From assembly GCA_000277545.1 (NCBI GenBank), contig AKXM01000010.1, forward strand, positions 22,291 through 86,290: 64,000 bases of DNA, read 5' to 3'. This DNA comes from Enterobacter sp. Ag1 (GTDB lineage: Bacteria; Pseudomonadota; Gammaproteobacteria; Enterobacterales; Enterobacteriaceae). Both the position numbers and the translations under genes were made by a program. Below the pieces are notes generated by a model. The model made no database searches and had not been told where the DNA came from. It saw nothing but the letters and a program-made list of their open reading frames with translations. Below are positions 29,611 to 39,657 of the stretch, piece by piece; the stretch's first letter is position 1, and each line of letters opens with the position of its first letter.

Positions 29611-29628
29611 TGTCGCACCCAGGCGACA
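29611..29628 (-). promoter_or_regulatory. GlrR (QseF) activator site 3 of glmZ
   Basis: TGTC-GCACCCAGGC-GACA, centred 32 bp beyond site 2, which is about three helical turns. Three aligned sites suggest cooperative binding of the sigma-54 activator. Confidence 0.7.
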
Positions 29629-29780
29629 ATTGCAGCGGCAGAATGACAAGGGTGGATTTGCGACCGCGGGAATTTGCGAGGGGAGACATCCCCTGCGGGC
29701 CGTGCTGAAGCAACGTTGCCTCGCTACGCTCGGCTCAAACCTCCTTCGAAGGTTCTCATCCTCTGTAAGCTTAAAATGCA

Positions 29781-29808
29781 AAAAGGCCAGCTCGAAAGCT
29801 GGCCTTTT
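29781..29808 (-). terminator. distal copy of the tRNA-operon terminator
   Basis: AAAAGGCCAGCT-CGAA-AGCTGGCCTTTT, identical to the proximal copy 148 bp away. Confidence 0.75.
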
Positions 29809-29928
29809 CTAAAGTGGTCGGCGAGAGAGGATTATTCCCCTAAGGGCCGTTGCTGAAGCAACGTTGTCTCGCTACGCTCGGCTCAAACCTCCTTCGAAGG
29901 TTCTCATCCTCTGTAAGCTTCAGATGCA

Positions 29929-29956
29929 AAAAGGCCAGCTCGAAAGCTGGCCTTTT
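29929..29956 (-). terminator. proximal terminator of the argX-hisR-leuT-proM operon
   Basis: AAAAGGCCAGCT-CGAA-AGCTGGCCTTTT, a 12-bp stem with a tetraloop, just after the tRNA-Pro 3' end. Confidence 0.85.
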
Positions 29957-29962
29957 CTAAAG

Positions 29963-30039
29963 TGGTCGGCGAGAGAGGATTCGAACCTCCGACCCACTGG
30001 TCCCAAACCAGTTGCGCTACCAAGCTGCGCTACTCGCCG
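29963..30039 (-). tRNA. proM: tRNA-Pro(UGG)
   Basis: 77 nt including encoded CCA. The minus strand starts CGGCGAGTAGCGCAGCTTGG; anticodon loop TTTGGGA gives anticodon TGG. Last of four tRNAs in the order Arg-His-Leu-Pro, as in the E. coli argX operon. Confidence 0.97.
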
Positions 30040-30072
30040 AAATACTGCTTATACTGCTGATTAATTTAGGTG

Positions 30073-30159
30073 TGGTGCGAAGAGAGGGACTTGAACCCTC
30101 ACGTCCGTAAGAACACTAACACCTGAAGCTAGCGCGTCTACCAATTCCGCCACCTTCGC
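30073..30159 (-). tRNA. leuT: tRNA-Leu(CAG)
   Basis: 87 nt including CCA, class II with a long variable arm. The minus strand starts GCGAAGGTGGCGGAATTGG; anticodon CAG lies in the loop TTCAGGT. Confidence 0.97.
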
Positions 30160-30174
30160 ATACATCTAAATTAA

Positions 30175-30251
30175 TGGGGTGGCTAATGGGACTCGAACCC
30201 ACGACAACTGGAATCACAATCCAGGGCTCTACCAACTGAGCTATAGCCACC
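30175..30251 (-). tRNA. hisR: tRNA-His(GTG)
   Basis: 77 nt including the extra 5' G and the CCA. The minus strand starts GGTGGCTATAGCTCAGTTGG; anticodon GTG lies in the loop TTGTGAT. Confidence 0.97.
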
Positions 30252-30310
30252 ACTGTAAAACTTTCACGCGGTACATGATACCACCGCAGCTCTAGCGCCA
30301 TTATAATAAA

Positions 30311-30387
<77 letters not shown>

Positions 30388-30408
30388 GTAGCGCCGTTGC
30401 GGGGTCGG

Positions 30409-30437
30409 ATAATACGGGCTTCGTGCTCAGCTGTCTA
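30409..30437 (-). promoter_or_regulatory. promoter of the argX-hisR-leuT-proM operon
   Basis: TAGACA (-35, 30432-30437), 17-bp spacer, TATTAT (-10, 30409-30414), then a GC-rich discriminator CCGACCCCGC typical of stringently controlled stable-RNA promoters. Confidence 0.75.
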
Positions 30438-30501
30438 GTGCTTATTTCAATAAAATACTCGCAAAACTGCGCGTTTGGTTATGCTTTGTGCATCCTGATG
30501 C

Positions 30502-31887
30502 TTATCCGTTCAGTTTTTCACTAACGGCATGCTTATTCAGGCCAAACACCTTATAAACCAACGTCACCGCAGCCAGGAAAACAACGCCGACCGTCAGCGA
30601 CATTCGCGTATCTTCATTCAAGCCCATCCCCACAAGCACACACGCCAGGAACGCCATGGTCAGGTAGTTAGCCCACGGGAATAAAATAGATCGGAACGGG
30701 TGGCTGGCAATGGCTTCCCGGTGCGCCTTACGGAAGCGAATCTGGCTAATCAGGATCACAAACCACGGCACCATGCCCGGTAATACGCTGGCGCTGTAGA
30801 CATAAACGAAAACGCGCTGCGGATTTGGAATGATGTAATTCAGACAAGAACCGAGCAGCAGAATACCGATAGAAACAGCTACCCCAACGACAGGCACGCC
30901 GCTACGGGAAACTTTCGCCATTTTGGCCGGGAGCTGGCGGTTTTTCGCCAGGGCATACAGCATACGCCCACAGCTGTACATACCGCTGTTACAGCCAGAC
31001 AATGCCGCCGTCAAAACAACAAAGTTAATAATCCCTGCCGCCGCGGTGATGCCTATTTTCGCGAAGGTCAGTACAAACGGGCTACCTGTAGTGCCGATTT
31101 GGTTCCATGGGAAAATAGTGACGATAACGAAAATCGCGCCCACATAGAAAATCAGAATACGCCACAGCACTTTCCCTACGGCACTGCGTAAGGTGACCTG
31201 CGGGTTCTTAGCTTCGCCGGCGGTAATACCAATTAACTCCACGCCCTGATAGGAAGCCACAACAATACACAACGCGGTCAGGAATCCTTTCCAGCCGCCA
31301 GCAAAGAAGCCGCCGTGCTCTGTAAGGTTGCTAAAGCCAGTCGCCTGACCATGATTTCCAAAACCGAAAAAGATAACGCCCAGGCCAACGACAATCATCA
31401 CGATGATGGTTGTCACTTTAATCATTGCAAACCAGAACTCGATTTCCCCGTAAAGGCGCACTGCCGCAAGGTTTGCCAGCGCCACAAGCCCTACGGCAAA
31501 AATGGCGGGCAGCCACTGAGGAAGATCCGGGAACCAGTATTGGACGTAGACACCAATCGCTGTAATTTCGGAGATGCCAACCGCCATCCACATAAACCAG
31601 TAAGACCAGGCCGTCAGATAGCCGAAAAAGGGGCTCATATAGCGGTGCGCATAGACGGCAAACGACCCGGCTACGGGTTCAAGGAACAACATTTCTCCCA
31701 TTGAACGCATAATAAAGAACACGAACAGGCCCGCAATAATGTACGCCAGCAGTACCGACGGTCCGGCCCATTTGAGGGTACTGGCAGCGCCCATAAACAG
31801 GCCAACACCAATGGTCCCTCCCAGGGCGATAAGTTCGATGTGTCGAGCTTCCAGCCCGCGCTGCAGCTCTGCTTTTTTCTCTGCCAT
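30502..31887 (-). CDS. yifK: threonine/serine proton symporter YifK (APC family)
   Basis: 461 aa, the E. coli length, with 12 membrane segments. The N-terminal [25 protein letters not shown] is the substrate-binding unwound helix 1 of amino-acid permeases. E. coli YifK (ThrP) imports threonine and serine and is controlled by Lrp and GcvB. It lies between the ECA operon, whose terminator at 32113-32136 precedes it, and the tRNA operon, all on one strand. Confidence 0.94.
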   Translation of the reverse strand: MAEKKAELQRGLEARHIELIALGGTIGVGLFMGAASTLKWAGPSVLLAYIIAGLFVFFIMRSMGEMLFLEPVAGSFAVYAHRYMSPFFGYLTAWSYWFMWMAVGISEITAIGVYVQYWFPDLPQWLPAIFAVGLVALANLAAVRLYGEIEFWFAMIKVTTIIVMIVVGLGVIFFGFGNHGQATGFSNLTEHGGFFAGGWKGFLTALCIVVASYQGVELIGITAGEAKNPQVTLRSAVGKVLWRILIFYVGAIFVIVTIFPWNQIGTTGSPFVLTFAKIGITAAAGIINFVVLTAALSGCNSGMYSCGRMLYALAKNRQLPAKMAKVSRSGVPVVGVAVSIGILLLGSCLNYIIPNPQRVFVYVYSASVLPGMVPWFVILISQIRFRKAHREAIASHPFRSILFPWANYLTMAFLACVLVGMGLNEDTRMSLTVGVVFLAAVTLVYKVFGLNKHAVSEKLNG

Positions 31888-32112
31888 AAATCCTCTGTAT
31901 TGTGTTTGCTTTACTCCGGTTTTTACCGGTTATTGTGTTTGGTTGTTGCCAGACTCAATAACAGGCCATGCAGCGTCGGCAAGAGATTTGCTGGCGCAAC
32001 ATCACTACGGCACTGCATCGAGTGGGCGCAATGGTTCCGTATTTTTTACAAAATTACAAATAACTGCGTAACAAACTGGAATAAGTCTGGTTGAAAATCG
32101 TGCAGAGAAAGC

Positions 32113-32136
32113 AAAACGCGCCCGGATGAGCGCGTT
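32113..32136 (-). terminator. terminator of the ECA operon
   Basis: AACGCGC / GCGCGTT (32115-32121 and 32130-32136) with an 8-nt loop and TTGCTTTC beyond on the minus strand; seven bases after the wecG stop. Confidence 0.7.
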
Positions 32137-32143
32137 GAAAGGT

Positions 32144-32884
32144 TTAAAGCTTGCCGGTCAGATGCCAGCGCTGATAGCGTAGCAGCCTGAGTTGCCGTTT
32201 AATGCGGGTCGGCTGTGAAAGCAGGCGGTATAGCCATTCCAGACCTAAGTTTTGCCAGACTTTAGGCGCCCGCTTTACTCGTCCGGTAAATACGTCATAT
32301 GTACCACCGACGCCCATATAAAGTGCCTGAGAATGCACTTTCCGGCATTCTTGCATTAAGATTTCCTGGCGCGGAGATCCCATCGCTACCGTGACAATCG
32401 CCGCCCCACTTTCATGGATGCGCTCAAATAGTGCTGGCCGCTGCTCGTCCGTAAAATAACCATCCTGAGTGCCGACAATATTGACCTGCCAAAGCTGTCT
32501 GAGCTTAGCTTCGGTCTGCGCAAGAACGTCGGGCTGGCCACCCACCAAAAATACCGGGGTCCCTTCCTGACCCGCCCGTACCATCAAGGCTTCCCACAGA
32601 TCGGCCCCCGCTACGCGATTAACCACAGCTTCAGGGTATTTTTTCCGGATGGAGCGAACGACGCTGATGCCGTCGGCGTATTTGTATTCCGCTGCCGCAA
32701 TCAGGCCGCGAGCTTGCTCATCGTCTTCTGCCGTCAGCACTTTTTCAGCATTAATCGCCACTAACGTCCCCTGGCGCAATCGCCCCCCCGCATAGAGATA
32801 ATCCAGCGCATGCTGCATATCTCGCCATCCCAACAGGTCAAGACCACGAAGAGTATAAAAAGGGGCTTCAGTAGAGTTGTTCAT
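32144..32884 (-). CDS. wecG: UDP-N-acetyl-D-mannosaminuronate transferase
   Basis: 246 aa from [14 protein letters not shown], the E. coli length; an upstream in-frame start at 32899 overlaps wzyE and is rejected. Glycosyltransferase family 26 with [22 protein letters not shown] and [10 protein letters not shown]. Adds ManNAcA to lipid I to give ECA lipid II at the inner face of the membrane. Last gene of the wec operon. Confidence 0.96.
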   Translation of the reverse strand: MNNSTEAPFYTLRGLDLLGWRDMQHALDYLYAGGRLRQGTLVAINAEKVLTAEDDEQARGLIAAAEYKYADGISVVRSIRKKYPEAVVNRVAGADLWEALMVRAGQEGTPVFLVGGQPDVLAQTEAKLRQLWQVNIVGTQDGYFTDEQRPALFERIHESGAAIVTVAMGSPRQEILMQECRKVHSQALYMGVGGTYDVFTGRVKRAPKVWQNLGLEWLYRLLSQPTRIKRQLRLLRYQRWHLTGKL

Positions 32885-32895
32885 GAATATCCTTG

Positions 32896-34251
32896 TCATG
32901 CATTTTGCGCGTCGACTGCGGACACGCGGCGCAAGCGCTGATGAATAAGCCCCGCGCTTTCAAATAGCCAATAAAGTAATTTTGCCACGACAAGGCAGGC
33001 GCCAAAAATGACCAGGAAGAACACCACGCGTGAAACAAAAGAGTCCAGCCCCTCACGAGCCAGAACGATCATATTGAAAATCGCCCCGAAGCAGAACGCA
33101 TAGATTATTGCCGCTTTATAGCGATTACTTTCTCTGTTCGCCAGCTCATACAGCCAGTCAAACCATTTGATAATCAAGCCGACGACAACTGCCCCGAGTG
33201 GGATAAACCACACGCCGCCCATCACCACCAGCGAGCCTATCAGCGTTGGGGAAATGGCCAGTCCCGAATGGTTGTTCAGTACCTGCCAGGTGAAATAGTT
33301 CGCGGTATTCAGCACCGTGCTAGGACGATCTGGCCAGACCCAACTGGGGATAAATACGTAGAAATCCCGAATAATAGGTGCGAGCCCCTGGAATTCAATC
33401 TTGTCGTAATTTTGCAGCAAGAGACCCAGATTCTCCCACGGAGAGAACGTATCTCGGGTCAAATAAAGGAAGGTATAAAACGCTTCGTCACCGCTGACGT
33501 TCAGGCCGTAGCGCTTAAGCGCCAGCCAGAACATCCCGACGATCCCTAGCACACCCGCCGCCGCCAGCATCCAGAGAGAGATCCACCCGCGAATAATGCC
33601 GATAAACAAGAAGATGGCGAAGGCGATGATGATGTTGGCACGCGTCCCGCCGACAATCATGTACGTTAACAGGCCGAAACCCACAGTACTGACCAGGAAG
33701 AAGATCCAGGCCCGGCTGTCCTGACGCAGGAAGTACACCACCAGCATGGCTGGTATAAAGAAATAGAAGAAGCGCTTAAGCGCTACGCCTGACACTTCAC
33801 TGGAGAAAATTTGGCTGTAAGAATGCAGCTTAAACAACAGGAAGCCGTTATGGGCAAAGAAGATGCCGACGCTGACCAGAGCCACTAACACCAGCATCAG
33901 CCACGTCAGGTTCGTCTCAACGCGATTCATGGTAAATAGCGGACGCCGCTCCATGTGCCCTGCCTTCGCCCTAAGCCGCGTTTTATAGGTCACATAGTAA
34001 ATGCCATAGAAACAGGCCGCTGCGAGCTGAGCCTGCAACAGCACGTCCGCAGGCACCACCGATACCCCAAAACGAAACACTAGGGTACAGGTAAACGGAA
34101 AACCGAAGAAAAAGGTCAACAGATAAAGCAGTGAAAAGAAGACGTTGAAGTTAAAGCGCACGCGGCGAAACTCTTGATACGTCAACAATCCGATAAACCC
34201 GACCGACAGGAACCAGACAACAAATAACCCGCCAAATTGCGTCAGACTCAT
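32896..34251 (-). CDS. wzyE: ECA polymerase WzyE
   Basis: 451 aa (E. coli 450). About 11-12 membrane segments with a large periplasmic loop near residues 270-320 ([22 protein letters not shown]). Polymerises flipped trisaccharide units of enterobacterial common antigen in the periplasm, with WzzE setting length. Overlaps wecF by 4 bp. Confidence 0.95.
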   Translation of the reverse strand: MSLTQFGGLFVVWFLSVGFIGLLTYQEFRRVRFNFNVFFSLLYLLTFFFGFPFTCTLVFRFGVSVVPADVLLQAQLAAACFYGIYYVTYKTRLRAKAGHMERRPLFTMNRVETNLTWLMLVLVALVSVGIFFAHNGFLLFKLHSYSQIFSSEVSGVALKRFFYFFIPAMLVVYFLRQDSRAWIFFLVSTVGFGLLTYMIVGGTRANIIIAFAIFLFIGIIRGWISLWMLAAAGVLGIVGMFWLALKRYGLNVSGDEAFYTFLYLTRDTFSPWENLGLLLQNYDKIEFQGLAPIIRDFYVFIPSWVWPDRPSTVLNTANYFTWQVLNNHSGLAISPTLIGSLVVMGGVWFIPLGAVVVGLIIKWFDWLYELANRESNRYKAAIIYAFCFGAIFNMIVLAREGLDSFVSRVVFFLVIFGACLVVAKLLYWLFESAGLIHQRLRRVSAVDAQNA

Positions 34252-35327
34252 TTTTGCTCTCCAGCCGCGGTGCTAAGCGCGCGATGCCACCCATCGATAT
34301 AGTTAGGGTTAAAGAAAGCGATGCTTTGTTTATCCAGTAAGCGTAGCTGGCGCTGAGCTTCCCGCACCGTCGCCTCATCCAGGATATCCTCGGTAAAGAG
34401 CACCGGAATATGCTGCTCAACCATGTCTTGCCAGAAAGGATTTTTCCGGTTCAGCACGCAGGGGATCCCGGCCTGAATCAGTAAGCAAAGCGTGCCGATA
34501 CCCTGCTGGCGTGCAAAGATAAAATAGCCGAGATCGCACTGACGCAGCAGAGTGAGGTAATCATTGAATTCGATTTTTTCCGTCAGCACGTCAAAGTTTT
34601 CCGGGCTAAATAAACCGCTGCCAGCCTGCTTTACTTCTGCAATATAAGCTTCGTTATTTGTCGGGTATCCCATCGGCACAACAATGCGCACCGTGTCGCC
34701 AAATTGCTGATGAATAGCCTTCAGTGCATCAACATGCTGGTTGCTGCGGTCACCAGAGTTGCCCACGAGTAACGTCAACTTTCCGCTGCGTTGCCGATCA
34801 ACAGCCATTGTATTGAGGCCAGGATCCATACGCGTTGGGAAATACAGCAGCTCGCCAGGCACCTGTGGGTGCCGCTGGTGAAAATAGCTTAAATCCCCAC
34901 GCGTGGCGTAAACGCGCCCAACTAGGCCTTGGGCAAAACGGCGTAACTGGTAAAAAAGCCGAAATTTGATGCTGCGTGAAACCTCATAAAGATCGGCTCC
35001 CCAGATATGCCAGTTCACCTGCTCCGGCTTTAGTCCCCCGGTTAGCAAGGCAATCCAAAGACTGCCGTTAAACTGCCCGTGAAAAAAGAAACGCTGCTGT
35101 CGGTTAGCTCGAGCTTTTGCCACAATTTCTGCGGCAATAGCCTGCTTTGAAGGGCATAGAGAGATCGACAGCGCCGGAAAAGCGGACAACAAAGAGCGAT
35201 CCTCTGAAACCACGATAAATTCTCGTGCATGAGGCGTCGTGGCGGCCAGAACGTCGTTAAAAAAACGTAATACCGTCTGATTATGATGCGGGATATCAGA
35301 TCCCAATACGTGAATCAGTGTTGTCAT
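34248..35327 (-). CDS. wecF: TDP-N-acetylfucosamine:lipid II N-acetylfucosaminyltransferase
   Basis: 359 aa, the E. coli length. Family 56 glycosyltransferase. Recognisable features are [18 protein letters not shown] at the N-terminus, [13 protein letters not shown], and the [10 protein letters not shown] loop around residue 190. It adds Fuc4NAc to ECA lipid II, completing lipid III. Overlaps wzxE and wzyE by 4 bp each. Confidence 0.96.
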   Translation of the reverse strand: MTTLIHVLGSDIPHHNQTVLRFFNDVLAATTPHAREFIVVSEDRSLLSAFPALSISLCPSKQAIAAEIVAKARANRQQRFFFHGQFNGSLWIALLTGGLKPEQVNWHIWGADLYEVSRSIKFRLFYQLRRFAQGLVGRVYATRGDLSYFHQRHPQVPGELLYFPTRMDPGLNTMAVDRQRSGKLTLLVGNSGDRSNQHVDALKAIHQQFGDTVRIVVPMGYPTNNEAYIAEVKQAGSGLFSPENFDVLTEKIEFNDYLTLLRQCDLGYFIFARQQGIGTLCLLIQAGIPCVLNRKNPFWQDMVEQHIPVLFTEDILDEATVREAQRQLRLLDKQSIAFFNPNYIDGWHRALSTAAGEQK

Positions 35328-36574
35328 GCTCGTCTACGATAAATAAGAAATACGCCACAGCAGAGCGCAAAATAAACAATATAGGTCGCCATATAAGCCT
35401 GAGCTGCGCCCAGCGCACCATGAGCAGGTATTAACCAACGCGAAAAGCCGGTTAACAGCATAAACTGACTGATTTCAGTCAAAATATAAAAGCGCAGTGA
35501 CGCCTTCGCGATAACCAAATAGCCAAACACATAGGCGCCTACCTTCAGTACATCCCCCACCAGCTGCCAGGCAAACAAATCACGCATGGCGATAAATTTT
35601 GGCGAAAACAGTAGCCAGATGGCGAAATCACGCAGCAGCCAGACTGTCAGGCTTGCGGCTGCCACGGCGGGCAGAACAAACTTTAGCGAGCGCACAATTT
35701 CACGCGTGATGGAGCTTTTTTCTTTCAGACGAGCAAGCGTTGGCAACAGGTAAACGCTAAAAGATGCCGTAATGAACTGCAGATAAGCATCTGAAATACT
35801 GCTTACCCCTTGCCAGATACCGACTTCGTCCCAACTGTAATGTTCCGCCAGCAGGTTTCGCATCATCACATAGGCCACGGGGAGCGTGACTGAGGTGATC
35901 AGCGCCATGAGCGTAAACTTGCCAAGATGGCTGGCCAGCAGCTTATCCCAGCTCGGTCTCAAATAGCCCAGCGGAACATGTTCACGCCTGACCAGCATAA
36001 GCACCGCAGGAACGACGACCAGAGCGGGGACCAACGCGAGACCTAACAGCGCCCCCTGGTAACCGCCGAAGCGATAGCAAGCATAATAAGCCAGCACGCC
36101 AACAACGCTGCCTGCAATTAACGCAAGTGCGTTACCCGCCGCATCACGAAACCCCTTCATAATGGCCAGCGACAGGTTTGCCCAGGCAATGCCCATCTGA
36201 ACCAGTGCCACCAGACGCACCAGGTTCTGGTAGTCCGCATGACCAAACAATCCAAGGCTTATCGGTCCCGCGGCCAGAACGAAAATCACGGCCAGCAGCG
36301 ACGAAAAACCCAACACCATCGCCGAGGAGGTGCCAAGTACCCGCTTTAACTGCTCTGGATTGTCATGATGTTCAGCAACGTATTTGGTGACACCGTTAAA
36401 AATACCCGCACCAGCAAGCACGCCGAGCACGGTCACCATCTGACGAAAATTACCGGCCAACCCCACCCCAGAAGGGCCAAAGGCAACGGCCAGCATTTTG
36501 ACCACCAGCAAACCGGCACCAATTTTTACCAGCGTGGACCCGGCGGTCCACAGTGACGCTTTAGCTAACGACAT
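35324..36574 (-). CDS. wzxE: ECA lipid III flippase WzxE
   Basis: 416 aa, the E. coli length, with 12 membrane segments of the polysaccharide transporter (MOP) superfamily. Opens [26 protein letters not shown]. Moves the undecaprenyl-PP trisaccharide to the periplasmic face. One base after wecE and overlapping wecF by 4 bp. Confidence 0.96.
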   Translation of the reverse strand: MSLAKASLWTAGSTLVKIGAGLLVVKMLAVAFGPSGVGLAGNFRQMVTVLGVLAGAGIFNGVTKYVAEHHDNPEQLKRVLGTSSAMVLGFSSLLAVIFVLAAGPISLGLFGHADYQNLVRLVALVQMGIAWANLSLAIMKGFRDAAGNALALIAGSVVGVLAYYACYRFGGYQGALLGLALVPALVVVPAVLMLVRREHVPLGYLRPSWDKLLASHLGKFTLMALITSVTLPVAYVMMRNLLAEHYSWDEVGIWQGVSSISDAYLQFITASFSVYLLPTLARLKEKSSITREIVRSLKFVLPAVAAASLTVWLLRDFAIWLLFSPKFIAMRDLFAWQLVGDVLKVGAYVFGYLVIAKASLRFYILTEISQFMLLTGFSRWLIPAHGALGAAQAYMATYIVYFALCCGVFLIYRRRA

Positions 36575-36575
36575 C

Positions 36576-37706
36576 TCAGGCGAAGTAGCTTTGCAGCGTA
36601 TTGATGACGGTGCGTTGGTTCACTGGCGGCAAGTTATAGAAAAGCGGCAGGCGAAGCAAACGCTCACTTTCACGAGTGGTGAAGCGATCTTCCCCGTGGA
36701 ACCGACCAAATTTCTCACCGGCCGGGCAAGTATGCAGCGGAATGTAGTGGAACACCGCCAGGATCTCCGCTTCTTTCAGGTAGGAAATCAGCGCGCTGCG
36801 GTCTTCAATATCGCGCAGCTTGATGTAGAACATATGGGCATTCTGCACGCAATTTTGAGGAATAGTCGGAAGTTCGATACGCCCGGCTTTTGCTAACGGC
36901 AAAAGAGCGTCGTGATAGGTTTGCCACAGCTTCAGACGCTGCTGGTTAATCTGTTCTGCCGCTTCAAGCTGCGCCCAAAGATAAGCCGCCTGCAGATCGG
37001 CCATTAGGTAGCTTGAGCCAATATCACGCCAGGTGTATTTATCCACCTGACCGCGGAAGAACTGACTGCGGTTGGTGCCTTTCTCACGAATGATTTCTGC
37101 CCGCTCGATTAAAGCAGGGTCGTTAATGAGCGTCGCGCCACCTTCCCCGCCCGCGGTGTAGTTTTTCGTCTCATGAAAACTGAAACACCCGATGTGGCCA
37201 ATTGCACCCAGCGCGCGGCCTTTATAAGTCGACATCACGCCCTGAGCGGCATCTTCCACCACAAACAGGTTATGTTTTTTGGCGATGGCCATAATGGTAT
37301 CCATTTCACAGGCCACTCCTGCGTAATGGACCGGCACGATAGCTCGCGTTTTTTCAGTAATTGCCGCTTCAATTTTTGTTTCGTCGATGTTCATGGTATC
37401 AGGGCGCACGTCCACAAAGACGATGACGGCCCCTCGAAGCACAAAGGCATTAGCCGTCGAAACAAAGGTGTAGCTCGGCATGATCACTTCATCGCCAGGC
37501 TTGATATCCAGCAGGATAGCGGCCATCTCCAGCGAAGCTGTACAAGACGGCGTCAGCAGCACTTTCTTGCTGCCAAAACGTTGCTCCATCCATTGCTGGC
37601 AGCGGCGAGTAAATCCCCCGTCTCCGCACAGTTTGCCGCTGCCCATAGCAGCCTGCATGTATTCAAGTTCAGTACCAACGACCGGCGGAGCGTTAAATGG
37701 GATCAT
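36576..37706 (-). CDS. wecE: dTDP-4-amino-4,6-dideoxy-D-galactose transaminase
   Basis: 376 aa, the E. coli length. DegT/DnrJ/EryC1 aminotransferase; the PLP Lys lies in SFHETKNYTAGGEGG (about 181). Aminates dTDP-4-keto-6-deoxyglucose. Its substrate normally comes from RffH and RffG, whose genes are absent from this operon. Four bases after wecD. Confidence 0.97.
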   Translation of the reverse strand: MIPFNAPPVVGTELEYMQAAMGSGKLCGDGGFTRRCQQWMEQRFGSKKVLLTPSCTASLEMAAILLDIKPGDEVIMPSYTFVSTANAFVLRGAVIVFVDVRPDTMNIDETKIEAAITEKTRAIVPVHYAGVACEMDTIMAIAKKHNLFVVEDAAQGVMSTYKGRALGAIGHIGCFSFHETKNYTAGGEGGATLINDPALIERAEIIREKGTNRSQFFRGQVDKYTWRDIGSSYLMADLQAAYLWAQLEAAEQINQQRLKLWQTYHDALLPLAKAGRIELPTIPQNCVQNAHMFYIKLRDIEDRSALISYLKEAEILAVFHYIPLHTCPAGEKFGRFHGEDRFTTRESERLLRLPLFYNLPPVNQRTVINTLQSYFA

Positions 37707-37710
37707 TTTT

Positions 37711-38388
37711 TCACCTGTATAACCAGAAGGCGGAGCTTTCTATGGTGGCACCGCTTTTAATGTAGCGACGCAGCGCGGCGGTATTACTCACCTGAGTTGC
37801 CACCCGCAGGGTTTGCAAACCACGCTGACGACACCAGTCTTGCGCAGCAGCCATCAGTTCCTCGCCCAATCCTCGTCCAGCAAGCAGGCCAATTCTGGCC
37901 TCGACATCATTTAACTGCCGTAACGTCACAAAGCCCTGGGGCTCATCGCCGTTCTGCCGCAACAGGCACTGGTGATCGAACGTGCCAAGGACGGCGTTTT
38001 CAATCCATTGCGCATAGAAACGGCCGCTGTCCCCGGCCTTATACCAGGGCGTACGAAAGCGGCTTTGCGTGAATACCTGAGAAGCCGCCTGGCGAAGCGA
38101 AGGGATATCATTCGGCTGGGCGATATCGACGGGAATATTTGCATTTTGCGTGCCAACAGAAAGGGCCAAATCCACTTCACCTTCGACAAGCTGGAAGCCA
38201 AGCTGCTGCAGACCATCCAGCCAGTCGGTACGATGAGAGGGAATTTTTGCCTGGACGCGCGACCAGGTATTTAACTGATCTTCCTGCAGCGCGGGGGCTT
38301 CCTCAGAGAAGCGAACCGCGCAGCTGTTTACGTCAAAGAAACGATTTTCCCAGTCCAGAGGATTCAGGGTGCCGTGAATTGGGCTCAT
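37711..38388 (-). CDS. wecD: dTDP-fucosamine acetyltransferase (GNAT)
   Basis: 225 aa (E. coli 224). N-terminal adaptor half and C-terminal GNAT domain with the acetyl-CoA loop [11 protein letters not shown] and ending [16 protein letters not shown]. Acetylates TDP-Fuc4N. It starts six bases after the wecC stop, with no room for rffG/rffH and no good ribosome site of its own, so it may depend on wecC translation. Confidence 0.95.
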   Translation of the reverse strand: MSPIHGTLNPLDWENRFFDVNSCAVRFSEEAPALQEDQLNTWSRVQAKIPSHRTDWLDGLQQLGFQLVEGEVDLALSVGTQNANIPVDIAQPNDIPSLRQAASQVFTQSRFRTPWYKAGDSGRFYAQWIENAVLGTFDHQCLLRQNGDEPQGFVTLRQLNDVEARIGLLAGRGLGEELMAAAQDWCRQRGLQTLRVATQVSNTAALRRYIKSGATIESSAFWLYR

Positions 38389-38394
38389 AGTCAG

Positions 38395-39657
38395 TTATCG
38401 CCAAACACCTTTGGTGTCGACAATCCACGGCTGATGCACCTTATCAGCAGGAACAGCTTTAAATTCTTTATGATCAACCAGCATCACCAGCACATCAGCC
38501 TGTGCAAGCGCGACGTCTGCCGAAGTTAATTCACAGTGGCCGACAAGCTTCCCTGGTAACTCGTGGATATTGGGTTCCACCACCAGCGTTTTACCGCTGT
38601 GCCATTCGGCCAGTATCTCGGCAATTTCCATTGCCGGACTTTCACGTAAATCGTCGATGTTGGGTTTGAAAGCAAGACCGAAGCAGGCGATGGTTAATTC
38701 GCTGGCGCGGCGGCCTGTTTCAGCCAGGCAATCGGCTATCGCAGCTTTAACCTGATTAATGACCCAGAACGGCTTGCCGTCGTTCACTTCACGTGCGGTG
38801 CGGATAAGACGAGCCTGCTCCGGATTTTGCGAAACGATAAACCATGGATCGACCGCAATACAGTGCCCGCCAACGCCGGGCCCAGGCTGCAGTACATTCA
38901 CGCGAGGATGGCGATTGGCCAGGCGGATAAGTTCCCAGACGTTAATCCCCTGATCGGCACAAATCAGCGAGAGTTCGTTAGCAAAAGCAATATTAACATC
39001 GCGGAAGCTGTTTTCCGTCAGTTTACACATTTCGGCTGTGCGAGAGTTGGTGATAATACATTCGCCTTTAAGGAAAATATTATACAACTCGCTTGCGCGG
39101 GCAGAACATACCGGCGTCATACCGCCAACGACGCGATCGTTTTTGATAAGCTCAACCATCACCTGCCCCGGTAAAACGCGTTCCGGGCAATAGGCGATAT
39201 TGATATCCGCAAGCTCCCCTACCTGTTGAGGGAAGCTCAAATCCGGACGCAGGGCAGCCAGCCATTCCGCCATTTGCTCCGTCGCGCCAACGGGAGAGGT
39301 TGATTCCAGCACGACAAGCCCCCCTTTCTTAAGTACGGGCGCAATGGATTCTGCAGCCGCTTTCACATAAACCATGTCGGGTTCATGATCGCCCTTAAAA
39401 GGGGTTGGCACAGCAATCAGATAAGCATCGGCCTCGACGGGCTGCACGGTAGCGCTCAGGTATCCGCCCTCAACGGCAGATTTCACCACTTTGTCTAAAT
39501 CAGGCTCAACGATGTGAATTTCACCTCGATTAATGGTGTCCACCGCCCGCTGGTTAATGTCCACGCCGATGACTTTTCGCTTGCTGGAGGCAAACGCGGC
39601 AGCGGTAGGCAGGCCTATGTAACCAAGGCCAATAACAGAGATGGTGGCAAAACTCAT
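38395..39657 (-). CDS. wecC: UDP-N-acetyl-D-mannosamine dehydrogenase
   Basis: 420 aa, the E. coli length. Rossmann motif [14 protein letters not shown], catalytic Cys in [13 protein letters not shown], and [16 protein letters not shown] of the UDP-sugar dehydrogenase family. Oxidises UDP-ManNAc to UDP-ManNAcA with two NAD+. Overlaps wecB by 4 bp; followed directly by wecD. Confidence 0.97.
   Translation of the reverse strand: MSFATISVIGLGYIGLPTAAAFASSKRKVIGVDINQRAVDTINRGEIHIVEPDLDKVVKSAVEGGYLSATVQPVEADAYLIAVPTPFKGDHEPDMVYVKAAAESIAPVLKKGGLVVLESTSPVGATEQMAEWLAALRPDLSFPQQVGELADINIAYCPERVLPGQVMVELIKNDRVVGGMTPVCSARASELYNIFLKGECIITNSRTAEMCKLTENSFRDVNIAFANELSLICADQGINVWELIRLANRHPRVNVLQPGPGVGGHCIAVDPWFIVSQNPEQARLIRTAREVNDGKPFWVINQVKAAIADCLAETGRRASELTIACFGLAFKPNIDDLRESPAMEIAEILAEWHSGKTLVVEPNIHELPGKLVGHCELTSADVALAQADVLVMLVDHKEFKAVPADKVHQPWIVDTKGVWR

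Larger units (their letters stand above)
29676..29962 (-). repeat. rtT-like tandem repeats downstream of tRNA-Pro
   Basis: Two near-identical copies with a period of 147-148 bp. Conserved landmarks are CCCCT..GGGCC at 29690 and 29837, GCTGAAGCAACGTTG, the CTACGCTCGGCTCAAACCTC block, and the terminator hairpin at 29781-29808 and 29929-29956. The hairpin is followed on the plus strand by TGGTCGGCGAGAGAGGATT, which is the last 19 nt of tRNA-Pro (29815-29833 in the degenerate unit, 29963-29981 in the real tRNA). A decayed third junction, GCGAGGGGAGACAT, sits at 29676-29689. The layout recalls the tyrT/rtT repeats of E. coli. Confidence 0.75.

Noticed and set aside
29676..29981. Possible CRISPR array or prophage att site in the repeats after tRNA-Pro
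   Set aside because: Only two long units of about 148 bp without spacers rule out CRISPR. With no integrase and no cargo between the 19-nt copies, an active att pair is not supported.
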